Shown: positions 33,605 through 43,356 of the stretch, piece by piece | Position numbering within the stretch: the stretch's first letter is position 1 | Layout of the letters: every line of letters starts with the position of its first letter | DNA from: Pseudoalteromonas aurantia 208 | GTDB lineage: Bacteria; Pseudomonadota; Gammaproteobacteria; Enterobacterales; Alteromonadaceae | Direction: 5' to 3' | Length of the DNA: 64,000 bases | Assembly: GCF_014858725.1 (NCBI RefSeq) | Contig: NZ_AQGV01000015.1 | Coordinates: forward strand, 620,001 to 684,000 | Position numbers and translations under genes: made by a program | The notes under the pieces: model-generated | Told to the model about the DNA's origin: nothing | The model's database searches: none | Seen by the model: the letters and a program-made list of their open reading frames with translations, nothing else

Positions 33605-33869
33605 TGGTGGCTCCTCAATAACAGCCCGCCATTGTATTGCGAATGCATTCACAATGGAAATAATACGATAAAAATTCTCACTGTTAGTTCCTTTTTTATG
33701 TTTTTATGTTTTTATTTTGTGTTTTTTGTTATTTATTTTTTACTATAAGTTGCTGTAAATTCGAATAATTGCAAATATTAACATGACAGCGATGTCTTTT
33801 CCTGTTGCTGAATTGTGACCTCAGTGTTATGTTTAGTTCCCCTTTCGGGGCTTAATTCTAGGGGAAATA

Positions 33870-35675
33870 ATGAATCATAAAAAAAATATCATTGCTGCAG
33901 CCGTGCTTTCTGCAACGTGTGCGGCAAACGCGAATACAGCACCAACACAAGAACTCATAAAAAAAGATCCGCTGACTTACCAACAGTGGCATCTACAAAA
34001 TACAGGTCAAACTGGTTTTTCATTATCAGCAGGCCAAGTTGGTGAAGATTTAAATGTCGACTTTTCTGACCGAATGGGCATTAAAGGTCGAGGTATTACA
34101 GTCTCAGTGATTGATACTGGTGTTGAAATTTCTCACCCAGATCTCGTAAACAATGTTGTAGCCGGTTCTAAAAACTTAATTGATGGTACTGATTCACCAA
34201 CCGATACCCATGGTCATGGTACTGCTGTTGCGGGTTTAATTGCAGCGGAAGAAGGTAATGGTTTGGGTGGACGAGGTGTTTCACCCTATGCAAATTTAGT
34301 CGGATTTAACTTTTTAGATGAGCAGTCTATCCAATCTTGGATGATATCTCATGGACTAAATGAAGATTTCCGTGCATTAGATCGCTTTACAGATCCACGT
34401 GTATTTAACCAAAGCTACGGCAGCACACCGTCAGCACCGGTCAATGGCAAGTTAGAAAACAATCCGCGTTTTGCGTTAGAAGAGCAAGTAATGCAAGATA
34501 TTACGTTGGATAGCCATTGGGGACGTGGTGCTGTTTATGTAAAATCAGCGGGTAACTCATTCAGAAGTTATTCGACCTACATTCAAGGTACCCGATTCTT
34601 AGTATTACCATATGAAAATAACCAGTTTTTCAATAACCAAGGGTTACCATTTCATGACGCCAATATTACTTTAGGTAATACGACCAATTGGAACCTTGTG
34701 GTGTCAGCATTAAATGCAGATGGTAAGTTATCGTCATATTCATCGGCCGGTGCGAATGTTTTCTTGTCAGCACCAGGTGGTGAATATGGTCAAGATAAGC
34801 CCGCGATGGTGACGGTGGATTTAACCGGTTGTGACAAAGGTGGTAACGTAGCTGGTGCACACAAAAATGTCCTACATGGTGGTTCAGAGCTTGATCCAAA
34901 TTGTGACTATCGCGGTACTATGAACGGTACATCATCAGCAGCACCAAATACCTCTGGCGCGGTTGCAACGGTCATGTCGGCTAACCCTGCGCTAGATTCT
35001 CGTACGGTTCGCCATTTACTCGCTTCTACAGCACGTAAAACTGACCCAACACACAATGGTGTGACCATTAATTTTGAATCCGCAACAGGCGAGCAAGTGA
35101 GCTATGATGCGATTCCTGCGTGGCAAACAAATGCGGCAGGGTATCACTTTCATAACTTCTATGGCTTAGGTGCAGTCAATGTCGATGATGCTGTTTATAA
35201 AGCGTTATTTACAGGTGTGTCTTTACCTAAGTTGCAAACACTTGATTGGCAGCGACAAGAAGCGAACGTGACTATTCCTGATGCAAGTTTGGCAGGCGCA
35301 CAGAGCACAACCGTTGTTGAAGAAAATCTAACGGTTGAAGCGGTACAATTGAAACTGAACATTGACCACGAACGTTTACGCGATATTGCGATAGAGTTAA
35401 CGTCACCATCGGGTACTCGCAGTGTGGTCCTAAGTGCTCGTACCGGTTTCTTAAATGGCACAGATGGCGGGTTTACAGACGCAATTATGCTAAGCCACCA
35501 TTTTTACGGTGAGCAGTCGCAAGGTAATTGGACAATTAAAGTAATAGATACAGATAAAGGCACAAGTAACACGCTAATTTATAATCAAAGCATTGGCTTA
35601 TTTGGGACAAATAATGCAAATAACAGTGTTGATGGCGTATTAAAAGATTGGTCTTTAAGAATTTATGGTCACTAA
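33870..35675 (+). CDS. Kexin-like S8 subtilisin protease with P-domain (ASP type)
   Basis: The 601-aa secreted protease has a signal peptide (residues 1-22) but no long inhibitory propeptide. A subtilase domain follows with D82 (SVIDTGVEISHPDL), H116 (HGHGTAVAGLIA) and S355 (NGTSSAAPNTSGAV). A C-terminal P/Homo-B domain (about 475-600) contains RLRDIAIELTSPSGTRSVVLS and GNWTIKVIDTDKG. This is the architecture of Aeromonas serine protease (ASP) and kexins. The missing propeptide is made good by the small gene directly after it. An AGGGGAA site precedes the ATG. Secretion of the protease and cleavage of host or nutrient proteins is expected. Confidence 0.92.
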   Translation: MNHKKNIIAAAVLSATCAANANTAPTQELIKKDPLTYQQWHLQNTGQTGFSLSAGQVGEDLNVDFSDRMGIKGRGITVSVIDTGVEISHPDLVNNVVAGSKNLIDGTDSPTDTHGHGTAVAGLIAAEEGNGLGGRGVSPYANLVGFNFLDEQSIQSWMISHGLNEDFRALDRFTDPRVFNQSYGSTPSAPVNGKLENNPRFALEEQVMQDITLDSHWGRGAVYVKSAGNSFRSYSTYIQGTRFLVLPYENNQFFNNQGLPFHDANITLGNTTNWNLVVSALNADGKLSSYSSAGANVFLSAPGGEYGQDKPAMVTVDLTGCDKGGNVAGAHKNVLHGGSELDPNCDYRGTMNGTSSAAPNTSGAVATVMSANPALDSRTVRHLLASTARKTDPTHNGVTINFESATGEQVSYDAIPAWQTNAAGYHFHNFYGLGAVNVDDAVYKALFTGVSLPKLQTLDWQRQEANVTIPDASLAGAQSTTVVEENLTVEAVQLKLNIDHERLRDIAIELTSPSGTRSVVLSARTGFLNGTDGGFTDAIMLSHHFYGEQSQGNWTIKVIDTDKGTSNTLIYNQSIGLFGTNNANNSVDGVLKDWSLRIYGH

Positions 35676-35682
35676 GGGGTCG

Positions 35683-36114
35683 ATGCATATGAAACAACTA
35701 TTAGTAATGGCTGCTTTGACAGCATCTTCAGTGGCAATCGCAAACACTGATGTGACAAATGACGAGCTTGCACAACACCAACTTCAAGATGTCAGTGTTT
35801 TATTGGCACAAGGCGGTCAATTTGGCACAGTTAATGGCAAGCAAAGTGTTGAGAAAGGTCAGGTTATCATTGGTGAAAATGGTCTGAGTGCATATGAGGC
35901 AACTGGTGAAGTCATTATCGAGTTGGCATCATTTGCTGATGCAGATAAAGTTGCAGCAGCACACGGGCTAACATTGAAACAAGCCTACAAAACATTTTAT
36001 GTTGTCACGTCATCAGAGTCTAACCTAACGGCAGTTGTGAATACATTACGTAAGCAAGGTACTGTTATATCTGCTGACTTAGGCTTAATTGACTTAAGTA
36101 CTAAGGTTAATTAA
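35683..36114 (+). CDS. Dedicated chaperone of the S8 protease (ORF2-like, I9 propeptide fold)
   Basis: The 143-aa product has a signal peptide (MHMKQLLVMAALTASSVAIA) and a C-terminal half (GEVIIELASFADADKVAAAHGLTLKQAYKTFYVVTS). It resembles an I9-type subtilisin propeptide, with the beta-alpha-beta pattern. It begins 7 bp after the protease stop, with AAGGGG before its ATG. In Aeromonas sobria the ASP protease needs just such a downstream-encoded partner (ORF2) to fold. The same role is inferred here from size, position and secondary structure, not from a close sequence match. Confidence 0.72.
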   Translation: MHMKQLLVMAALTASSVAIANTDVTNDELAQHQLQDVSVLLAQGGQFGTVNGKQSVEKGQVIIGENGLSAYEATGEVIIELASFADADKVAAAHGLTLKQAYKTFYVVTSSESNLTAVVNTLRKQGTVISADLGLIDLSTKVN

Positions 36115-36118
36115 TTCA

Positions 36119-36157
36119 TTAAGAAGGCTCAGAAGCTTGGCTTTTGAGCCTTCTTAA
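36119..36157 (+). terminator. Intrinsic terminator after the protease pair
   Basis: TTAAGAAGGCTCA and TGAGCCTTCTTAA form a long stem that continues inward with AAGC/GCTT after one mismatch. Confidence 0.75.
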
Positions 36158-36470
36158 TTGTACGCAAGCACTCGCTTAATCGTGTTACCTTCTTCGCTTT
36201 TCTTCATTCGCGTTCGTTCTAACTTAAAAAGTATGTTATTAAAGCGTGTTCGCTGATCACAACGCAACCACAGTGATAACTTAACAGACGGAGTAATGTT
36301 ACCTTGGTATCATGCACTTAGATAAGATGTACGTAGATAAGGGCGGCTAGGTAGTAATAGGATGTGACGATATAAGCCGTGAGTGTTAACGCTAACTGGC
36401 AATTAAATAAAACTCAGGTTAGACCCGCGAAACAAAAATAACTGAGTACCTTAATACTCAGCCGATTAGA
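36158..36470. other. Intergenic, no gene recognised
   Basis: About 310 bp between converging genes; no open frame, repeat or RNA gene that I can support. Confidence 0.4.
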
Positions 36471-36758
36471 TCAACATGTTTTAATTACTACCCCTGCTGT
36501 TTCTAACACCGTTTTTGCGTCAGCCCGTTCAATGACTTTTAAAAGGGTTGTTTGAATCGTTTCATCTTTCCTTGCATCTGTTTTACTGGAAAATTTTTGC
36601 GCTTGTGGCTGCGCCCCTTCTTCTGCAATAAACTCGACAATGACTTCGTTTGCGCAGTCACTCGATGCGCCATAATAAGCGAGTGAGATTTGTGGATAGC
36701 CTTGAAATCCATTTTTAACTCTTTTAGCGATACGTTTTGTTGATTTATCTAAATTCAT
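36471..36758 (-). CDS. Small conserved hypothetical protein
   Basis: The 95-aa product has no signal peptide or membrane helix. It starts with a basic helix (NLDKSTKRIAKRVKNG) and continues FQGYPQISLAYYGASSDCANEVIVEFIAEEGAQPQAQKF, a likely beta-sheet. It then ends with a helix and KTVLETAGVVIKTC. The composition and clean start fit a real gene. I do not recognise the family. It lies alone beside a MITE. Two cysteines might bind a metal or form a disulphide, but nothing more can be said. Confidence 0.6.
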   Translation of the reverse strand: MNLDKSTKRIAKRVKNGFQGYPQISLAYYGASSDCANEVIVEFIAEEGAQPQAQKFSSKTDARKDETIQTTLLKVIERADAKTVLETAGVVIKTC

Positions 36759-36880
36759 AGCGGGTATCCGAAAGTGAGATTTGTGCTGATAATATCATGA
36801 CCCTAAAGTAACAGCACTCAGTAAAATAGAGTCATCATTTAACGTGAGTCATTTACGAATAGCAAGAAGAAGTTACTAGC

Positions 36881-37076
36881 TAACCTCAGGTTTAGATAAG
36901 GGTTTTGGAATAGGAAATATTGTTGTAAACAAACTTACGTACAATCCAATGATGATATTTTGTTCAATATTAAGGCGCTTTTATGCAGTAATAGCGGGCT
37001 ATTACAAATGAAAGCAACGCCGAGAGTGAGAAAAATAGCTTTATTAGGCAAATTCGCTTACCCAGAGCTGAGGTTA
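36881..37076. mobile_element. MITE, family A, copy 1
   Basis: A ~191-196-bp element with terminal inverted repeats (TAACCTCAG outermost, then an imperfect continuation around GGATAAG). By eye it differs at six positions from the copy at 44906-45101 in the same orientation. Both ends carry TAGCTAA (36877-36883 and 37075-37081), consistent with a 7-bp target duplication. No transposase is inside. Confidence 0.85.
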
Positions 37077-37143
37077 GCTAAGCTAATGGGAAATAGAAAA
37101 TACACTAGACATTTCAGGCATTTACTTTAGTAACATAGCAAGG

Positions 37144-38061
37144 CTAATCATTATCAACGAGTATTTTGCTATTTTTCGAAGTTGTTGACATTTTTGGGTC
37201 CTTAACGACAAAATAGACTGCAAAGGCTGCACAAATAAAGCCTGCGATACCATAAATGTCGAATGTTTCACCAAATGCTAACCAAGCTTGTAGTGCCGTA
37301 ACTGGCGGGACCAAGTAAAACACTGATGCGACACTTTCAGACTCTCCCTGCTTAACCATATACAACAGCAGTAATATTGCCGCGACCGATAGCACCAAGA
37401 CTAACCAAGCAAGTGTTGCTATAAATTCGATGGTCCACTGCACTTGCATTGTCTCAAATTGCACCGCCCATGGAATAAATAAGCAGCTTGCAGCTATGTA
37501 TTGAACCAATGTGGCGCCAACCAAATCGACATTTTTACAAAATCGCTTTTGGTACATAGTACCCAAAGTGATTCCGGTTAATGCTAATAGACTCATACCG
37601 ATAGCAAATTGACTCTGTGCAGCATCTTGCCATTGAATGTTGCCTTGTAATACTAAAGTGATCCCGATAAAACCCAGTAATAATCCAGTCCATTGAACAA
37701 CAGAAAAATGCTTATGTGATAGCACTAATAAAATGATAACGGTGAGAATAGGTTGAATACCGACTAAAAGTGCATTGAGTCCCGCAGGCATACCAAGTGA
37801 AATTGCTTGGAAAGAACCTCCTAAGTACATGCCATGGATCAGTAAGCCAACAACACAGCTGTGTAGGAATGCACGTCCTTTAGGAATGTGCCTTTTTAAT
37901 AGTGCGACCAAGGCAATGAAGAAGATAATATTGATGATCATGCGAATTGACAATAAGGTTGCTGGTTCTGCATAAGCGAGACCAAACCGAGCCCCAATAA
38001 AGCCAGAAGCCCACAGTACAACAAACAAAACGGGTATAAATTTAATGAGCATATGAAACAA
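37144..38061 (-). CDS. EamA/DMT-family inner-membrane transporter
   Basis: The 305-aa product has ten hydrophobic helices arranged as two EamA repeats. The first begins IPVLFVVLWASGFIGARFGLAYAEPATLLSIRM, a hallmark of the drug/metabolite transporter family, and the second includes LAWLVLVLSVAAILLLLYMVKQGESESVASVFYLVPP. Members export metabolites or amino acids. The substrate is unknown. It is divergent from a MocR regulator 64 bp away, a very common pairing in which the regulator controls the transporter. Start at 38061, or four codons later at 38052. Confidence 0.87.
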   Translation of the reverse strand: MFHMLIKFIPVLFVVLWASGFIGARFGLAYAEPATLLSIRMIINIIFFIALVALLKRHIPKGRAFLHSCVVGLLIHGMYLGGSFQAISLGMPAGLNALLVGIQPILTVIILLVLSHKHFSVVQWTGLLLGFIGITLVLQGNIQWQDAAQSQFAIGMSLLALTGITLGTMYQKRFCKNVDLVGATLVQYIAASCLFIPWAVQFETMQVQWTIEFIATLAWLVLVLSVAAILLLLYMVKQGESESVASVFYLVPPVTALQAWLAFGETFDIYGIAGFICAAFAVYFVVKDPKMSTTSKNSKILVDND

Positions 38062-38125
38062 CTGGCTTAAATAATTAACTTATCGTAACTTTAAATGGGC
38101 ACAGATAAAATAAATAGGCACAGTT
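38062..38125. promoter_or_regulatory. Shared divergent promoter region (transporter / MocR)
   Basis: Only 64 bp separate the two divergent starts, so their promoters must overlap and a MocR dimer bound here could control both. No distinct direct repeats are clear enough to name as operators. Confidence 0.45.
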
Positions 38126-39586
38126 TTGAATGATTTTCAGGGTACAGGTAGTAAATTGGGTAACCCTAATCGCGGTCAGTTTAAGTATCAAAAAGTGGTT
38201 GAGTATATTAGAAACGAAATTGTACAGGGAAGTTTATCGTATGGTGAAAAGCTCCCGTCAATTCGGGGGTTAAGCCAATTACTTTGTGTGAGTAAGAATT
38301 CCATAATAAAAGCATATGATATGCTAGAAGCATTGGATGTTATATATAGCGTACCGCGATCGGGTTATCGAGTTAAAGAACTCATTATTGAAGAGGTAGC
38401 CAATTTACCGCAGCCAAAAGAAGTCGATTTACTGTCTGTTTCTAAAGAAGTGCTTAAGTACTCTAAGCTCCGTCATAGCATGCCTGCAGGGTCAGCACAT
38501 CCAAGTAGTGAGTTGCCAGCGGTTCGGCAACTTTATGCAGAGATTGGGCGCCATAGCCGTCGCCAAACACACACACCAAGTTATTATCAACTGCCGCCAG
38601 GGGATGATAACTTACTGAAACAGCTTTATAAAATAACTCAACAACAGGGCATTAACGTTAAGCCGGCAGACATTGTAGTAACCAATGGGGCACAACAAGC
38701 TATCAGTTTGGCACTTCGTGCGATCACTGAACCTGGTGATATTGTTGCGATAGAGACCCCATGCTACTTTGGTTTGTTACTAATGCTAGAGTCACTCGGC
38801 TTGAAAATCTTGGAGATCCCATGTGATACACACAACGGTATGGATGTCAGCGCTTTAGAGCGTGTGCTTAAGCAATGGCCTGTCAAGGCCGTGTTAGTAA
38901 CCCCCAATTTTAGTAACCCGACAGGGTCATTAATGCCGCTTGCACAAAGAAAGCTGCTGTTAAGTGTATGTGGCAATACGCCGATCATTGAAGATGATGT
39001 GTTTGGTGAATTGACTTTCTCAGGTTCCTTGCCGAGTTTAAAAATGCTTGATAAGCATAATACGGTGATTTATGTAAGCTCCCTTTCGAAAACACTCGAT
39101 TCTCGATTGCGCGTAGGCTGGGTCATATCTGCACAATATCAGACTTGCATTAGTAAGCGCTTGATCAGCGAAAGTATGGGAGGCCATAATTTAATTCAGT
39201 CCGCAGTGGCTGATTTTTTAGCTAGTGGTAAATACAAACAGCATCTCAAATGTGCAAGAAAACAATATCAAGAAAATTTACACGTATTTTGTACACTTTT
39301 AAGACAAGCGTTGGATCATCACCCACAATTGAATGGTTGCTATCAATTAACGCATCCGCAGGGGTCATTTTTGTGTTGGTTAACATTACCAGTACGAGTG
39401 TGTGCTTATCGTGTATATGAAGATGCTTTGCAACACGGCATAAGCATATTACCGGGTCGTTTATTTGCAACAAATCATCAGTTTGAGCATTGTATTCGCT
39501 TTAGTTTGGCCAACTTTCATGACACTATGCCATGGCGTAAAGCCATTACCGAATTAGCCGCAATTATTGTGAAACAGCTGAAATGA
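38126..39586 (+). CDS. MocR-type regulator (GntR domain fused to aminotransferase)
   Basis: The 486-aa product has an N-terminal GntR winged helix (about residues 18-85, with GEKLPSIRGLSQLLCVSKNSIIKAYDMLEALDVIYSVPRSGY). A fold-type-I aminotransferase domain follows (about 110-480) with VVTNGAQQAISLALRAI, NPTGS and the PLP lysine in SSLSKTLDSRLRVGW. It is a MocR/PdxR-type activator using pyridoxal phosphate or an amino compound as signal. The start is TTG at 38126, with no better codon near. It faces the EamA transporter gene. Confidence 0.88.
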   Translation: MNDFQGTGSKLGNPNRGQFKYQKVVEYIRNEIVQGSLSYGEKLPSIRGLSQLLCVSKNSIIKAYDMLEALDVIYSVPRSGYRVKELIIEEVANLPQPKEVDLLSVSKEVLKYSKLRHSMPAGSAHPSSELPAVRQLYAEIGRHSRRQTHTPSYYQLPPGDDNLLKQLYKITQQQGINVKPADIVVTNGAQQAISLALRAITEPGDIVAIETPCYFGLLLMLESLGLKILEIPCDTHNGMDVSALERVLKQWPVKAVLVTPNFSNPTGSLMPLAQRKLLLSVCGNTPIIEDDVFGELTFSGSLPSLKMLDKHNTVIYVSSLSKTLDSRLRVGWVISAQYQTCISKRLISESMGGHNLIQSAVADFLASGKYKQHLKCARKQYQENLHVFCTLLRQALDHHPQLNGCYQLTHPQGSFLCWLTLPVRVCAYRVYEDALQHGISILPGRLFATNHQFEHCIRFSLANFHDTMPWRKAITELAAIIVKQLK

Positions 39587-39733
39587 ACGGCGATTAATCG
39601 CATTGCTGTGTATATTGGATACAATAAATGTTATTACAGCATCAATGTATTATAAATAACTCAAACAAGAACATAGAAACGTGCTAAAAATAACAATAAT
39701 ACTCGTATGTTCATCACTCCAAGGAATTCTACT

Positions 39734-41605
39734 ATGATCAAACAAAGCCTACTTGCATTCGCGGTTATTACTGCACTAGCTGGATGCTCCAGTGAACGCA
39801 GTCAATCGCAAGCTAGTAATGTAGAAAGTTCGGCAAATCAAGTCGTCAGCAGAGTAAGCGTTGATAAAGTGGTTACGCAATACACCCGTAATTTTATACA
39901 ACATCAACCTGCACTGGCGACCTCATTGAAATTGACTGATGATCTATATGGTTCATACGCCGACCGATTACCAGACTATTCGGTGGCGGGTATGCAAGCA
40001 TTACAAATTGATATGAATAAGGCTGCAGAACAGCTAAAGCAACTTCAGAGTAAAAACTTATCAGGTAATGACAGGCTGCATGTCAGTGTTAACGAAGTTA
40101 TTGCGCGTTATTATGCAGGGGATGCAAAGTTCAGTGGCGGTTACATCGATACATGGGGTGGGCACTTACCTTTTATAATTAATCAGTTAGCAGGCCCTTT
40201 GGTTGATATACCCAACATTTTGAAAGATCAGCATGGTGTAGCAACAGCGTCAGATGCAGCAAATTACATTAAGCGCTTATCGGCGTTTGCAATATTGACA
40301 GAACAAGTGAGAGAAAAGGTACTTGCGGATGCAAAAAAGGGCATAGTGTTACCTAAACCTTTATTTGAAAACACCTTTGGCTATTTGAATAATTTTACAG
40401 CCCCGAACGCGTCTGACCATCCATTAGTGAGTTCATTTGCGACAAAACTTGCAGCTGTTGACTCGATTGATAAACCTGCGCAGCAGGCTTTATTGGCAAA
40501 AGCGCAGCACATTGTTGAGCAAGAAATTTACCCTGCATTTAACAAAGTGGTTAAAACAATGCAGGTACTTGAACTAAAAGCGCCTACAGAGGTTGGTATT
40601 TGGGCACAGCCCAATGGTGCGGCTTTTTATCAGCATGAAATTACCTACCTTGCTGATTCGGATATGACTGCAGAGCAAATTCACGACATCGGCTTGCAAG
40701 AAGTTGCACGCATTACGCAGCGTATGGATGAAATACTTAAAGAAAATGGTTATAGCAAAGGCTCAGTGAGTGAGCGTATGCAACAGTTAAATGATGAACC
40801 ACGTTTTTTATATGATGACACAGATGAAGGGCGTGAAAAGTTATTGACTTTCTTACGTGGTGAAATTGAGACTATTAATGCCAAGGCACCAACGTTATTT
40901 TCAACTTTACCGCCACAAAAAGTAGAAGTAAGGCGTATCCCGAAAGCAGTAGAAGCGGGCGCTCCTGGTGGCTATTACAATGGCCCGTCACTTGATGGTA
41001 GTCGTCCTGGGGTATTTGCAATCAATCTAAAAGATATGAAAGCGGTTCCGAGTTTTGGCATGAAGACGTTAACTTACCATGAAGCTGTACCGGGTCATCA
41101 CTTTCAAATCGCCCTGAACATGCTGCAAACAGATATTGGTTTAATGCGACAAAATGCATCGTTTAATGGGTATATTGAAGGTTGGGCACTTTACTCTGAA
41201 TTAGTTGCCTATGAAATGGGCATGTATGAAAATGACCCTTTTGGTGACTTAGGGCGATTGCAAGCAGAAGCGTATAGAGCAGCGCGCCTAGTTGTTGATA
41301 CAGGGCTACACTACAAAAAGTGGACTCGCCAGCAATCGATTGAATACTTTGCGCAAGCAACCGGCTCTGCTATGAGCGATGTAACAGCGGCCATTGATCG
41401 CTATATTGCTTGGCCAGGACAAGCGTTGGGTTACAAGTTAGGGATGTTAAAGTTTGTTGAGTTGCGCAATAAAGCGAAAACGGCATTGGGTAGTCAATTT
41501 GACATCAAAGCGTTTCATGATTTAGTGCTATTAAAAGGCGCACGTCCGCTTGCAATTGTAGAAGCCGATGTCGACCAATGGATAAAAACGCTTGGCAATA
41601 CTTAA
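39734..41605 (+). CDS. DUF885 lipoprotein, probable zinc peptidase
   Basis: The 623-aa product has a lipoprotein signal (MIKQSLLAFAVITALAGCSS, lipobox LAGC). The DUF885 domain shows GGYYNGPSLDGSRPGVFAINL and the metal-binding pattern TYHEAVPGHHFQ, a His-Glu-...-His site. These are characteristic of large oligopeptidase-like enzymes in marine bacteria, and peptide hydrolysis at the cell envelope is expected. ATG 39734 has AAGGAA before it and starts the signal; the frame opens at 39707. It precedes an M20 dipeptidase gene, separated by a terminator. Confidence 0.85.
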   Translation: MIKQSLLAFAVITALAGCSSERSQSQASNVESSANQVVSRVSVDKVVTQYTRNFIQHQPALATSLKLTDDLYGSYADRLPDYSVAGMQALQIDMNKAAEQLKQLQSKNLSGNDRLHVSVNEVIARYYAGDAKFSGGYIDTWGGHLPFIINQLAGPLVDIPNILKDQHGVATASDAANYIKRLSAFAILTEQVREKVLADAKKGIVLPKPLFENTFGYLNNFTAPNASDHPLVSSFATKLAAVDSIDKPAQQALLAKAQHIVEQEIYPAFNKVVKTMQVLELKAPTEVGIWAQPNGAAFYQHEITYLADSDMTAEQIHDIGLQEVARITQRMDEILKENGYSKGSVSERMQQLNDEPRFLYDDTDEGREKLLTFLRGEIETINAKAPTLFSTLPPQKVEVRRIPKAVEAGAPGGYYNGPSLDGSRPGVFAINLKDMKAVPSFGMKTLTYHEAVPGHHFQIALNMLQTDIGLMRQNASFNGYIEGWALYSELVAYEMGMYENDPFGDLGRLQAEAYRAARLVVDTGLHYKKWTRQQSIEYFAQATGSAMSDVTAAIDRYIAWPGQALGYKLGMLKFVELRNKAKTALGSQFDIKAFHDLVLLKGARPLAIVEADVDQWIKTLGNT

Positions 41606-41626
41606 TACCCAGTGTGAATTTTATTA

Positions 41627-41650
41627 ACGGGGGCTTTGCCCCCATTTTTA
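41627..41650 (+). terminator. Terminator after the DUF885 gene
   Basis: GGGGGC and GCCCCC pair around TTT, followed by ATTTTTATTT. It lies only about 15 bp before the next start, so the M20 gene may depend partly on read-through. Confidence 0.8.
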
Positions 41651-41664
41651 TTTAAGGAAACCCA

Positions 41665-43155
41665 GTGAAACGACTTTCTTTATTTGCGTTATCAATGATT
41701 GCGTGCAACGTACAAGCAAATTTACAAGATGCTAGCAAAAGGGTCGCTGACTACGCGGTGGATACTTATCAGCAAACGCAAATACACACACTCGCGAACA
41801 TGGTGTCATTTAAAACAGTCAATAAACAAGGTATTAAAGCGCCTGAAAATCCACAGTTTATTGGCTTTAAACAATTATTGAAAATGAAAGCTGCCGAACT
41901 TGGTTTAGATTATCAAGATCTGGGTTATACCGTATTAATTGGACTGGGACAGCAGCGTGAGAAGGTGACCATTGTAACACATGGTGATGTGCAGCCAGCA
42001 GATGCAAAAAAATGGCAGAAAAGCCCTTATTTACTCGATATGACGTCACAGCCAGGCAAACTAATTGCCAGAGGCACCGAAGACGATAAAGGCCCTATTG
42101 CGACAGCGCTGTACGCAATGAAAGCAATAAAAGACAAAGGCATTGCGCTAGAAAACCGTTTGGAACTGATGATTTATTTGGCTGAAGAGTCGGATTGGGC
42201 GCCGCTTAAAGCGTTTATGAAAACTTACCAACAGCCTAAATACGCTATAACAATCGACGCAAGCTACCCTGTAGTGGTTGCGGAAAAAGGCTGGAGTTTA
42301 GTGACTCCGACATTTAATGCTACATCCGCGCAGACAGGAGTTTATGTATCACAATTAACGGGGGGCGCTTTTAAAAGTCAAATCCCAGAGGATGCGAGTG
42401 TTGTTTTGCATAATGCAAGCGAGGGGGTGATCACACAGTTAAAAGCAAAGGCAATGCAGCTAAGTGCAGCTAAATTTGCGTTTAATGTGGTCGCAGATGG
42501 GATAAAAATTTCGAGTAAGGGGGTATCAGCCCACTCCTCAGAACCAGCTGCTGGTGTCAATGCGATAGCTTACTTAGCAGCGTTACTCTCAGAGGTTGAA
42601 CTTGAAAAGAATAGCGATGGCCAAGCACTCACCTTTGTAGGACAACTCATCGGCTTAGATTTACATGGTAAGCAATTTGGTAATATAGCTTATGAGCATG
42701 ACTTTATGGGGCCTATGACAGTGTCGCCCACACTCATTGAGCGCAGTGGTAATATTGTGGAAGTGGCTATTAATTTACGCAGACCTGTTGGCAAAGAGAA
42801 AGCAATATTGGCGCATCAAATTAGTACCGCGGTGACAAAATGGCAGCAACAACACGGTGTGACACTTGCGAATATTACGGTTGATATAGGCGAACCGATG
42901 TTACTTGATAATGCCCCTCATGCACAAAAGTTACTCGATATATTTAAATATTATACCCAAGATGAAGATGCAGGGTTTGTATCAATTGGGGGGGGAACTA
43001 ACGCCAAGCTGTTTGATAATGCGGTGAGCTTTGGTCCATCCATGCCCGGTAAAAAATATACTGGTCATTCTGAGCATGAATATTTAACGGTGGAACAAAT
43101 TAAGTTAAACCTACGTATGTATACAGCAATGATGATGGAGCTGGGGAATATGTAA
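41665..43155 (+). CDS. M20-family exported dipeptidase
   Basis: The 496-aa product has a signal peptide (MKRLSLFALSMIACNVQA) and the M20/PepV metallopeptidase pattern. The metal-binding positions are in VTIVTHGDVQPAD, ARGTEDDKGPIATALY, YLAEESDWAPL, and the closing FGPSMPGKKYTGHSEHEYL. A dimerisation insert lies around residues 190-330. It should split dipeptides in the periplasm. GTG at 41665 with AAGGAA before it is the start. Together with the DUF885 enzyme it points to peptide use. Confidence 0.88.
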   Translation: MKRLSLFALSMIACNVQANLQDASKRVADYAVDTYQQTQIHTLANMVSFKTVNKQGIKAPENPQFIGFKQLLKMKAAELGLDYQDLGYTVLIGLGQQREKVTIVTHGDVQPADAKKWQKSPYLLDMTSQPGKLIARGTEDDKGPIATALYAMKAIKDKGIALENRLELMIYLAEESDWAPLKAFMKTYQQPKYAITIDASYPVVVAEKGWSLVTPTFNATSAQTGVYVSQLTGGAFKSQIPEDASVVLHNASEGVITQLKAKAMQLSAAKFAFNVVADGIKISSKGVSAHSSEPAAGVNAIAYLAALLSEVELEKNSDGQALTFVGQLIGLDLHGKQFGNIAYEHDFMGPMTVSPTLIERSGNIVEVAINLRRPVGKEKAILAHQISTAVTKWQQQHGVTLANITVDIGEPMLLDNAPHAQKLLDIFKYYTQDEDAGFVSIGGGTNAKLFDNAVSFGPSMPGKKYTGHSEHEYLTVEQIKLNLRMYTAMMMELGNM

Positions 43156-43197
43156 CTGACTGTTATCGCCAGTTAGCCTGAGCGCGCTAACATCTGT

Positions 43198-43235
43198 AAA
43201 GCCAGCATGCTTTGTTAAAGTATGCTGGCTTTTTT
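43198..43235 (+). terminator. Intrinsic terminator after the dipeptidase
   Basis: AAAGCCAGCAT and ATGCTGGCTTT pair with a T-run following. Confidence 0.85.
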
Positions 43236-43356
43236 GTATCTGGTAAATAGATGATATATAACCTGTAATTGACTGTAATACCCAAAAAACGATTTACTTG
43301 CTAAAACCATAGTCGAGCATAGGGGCACTATGCATTAACCATAGCAGGAGCAAATT

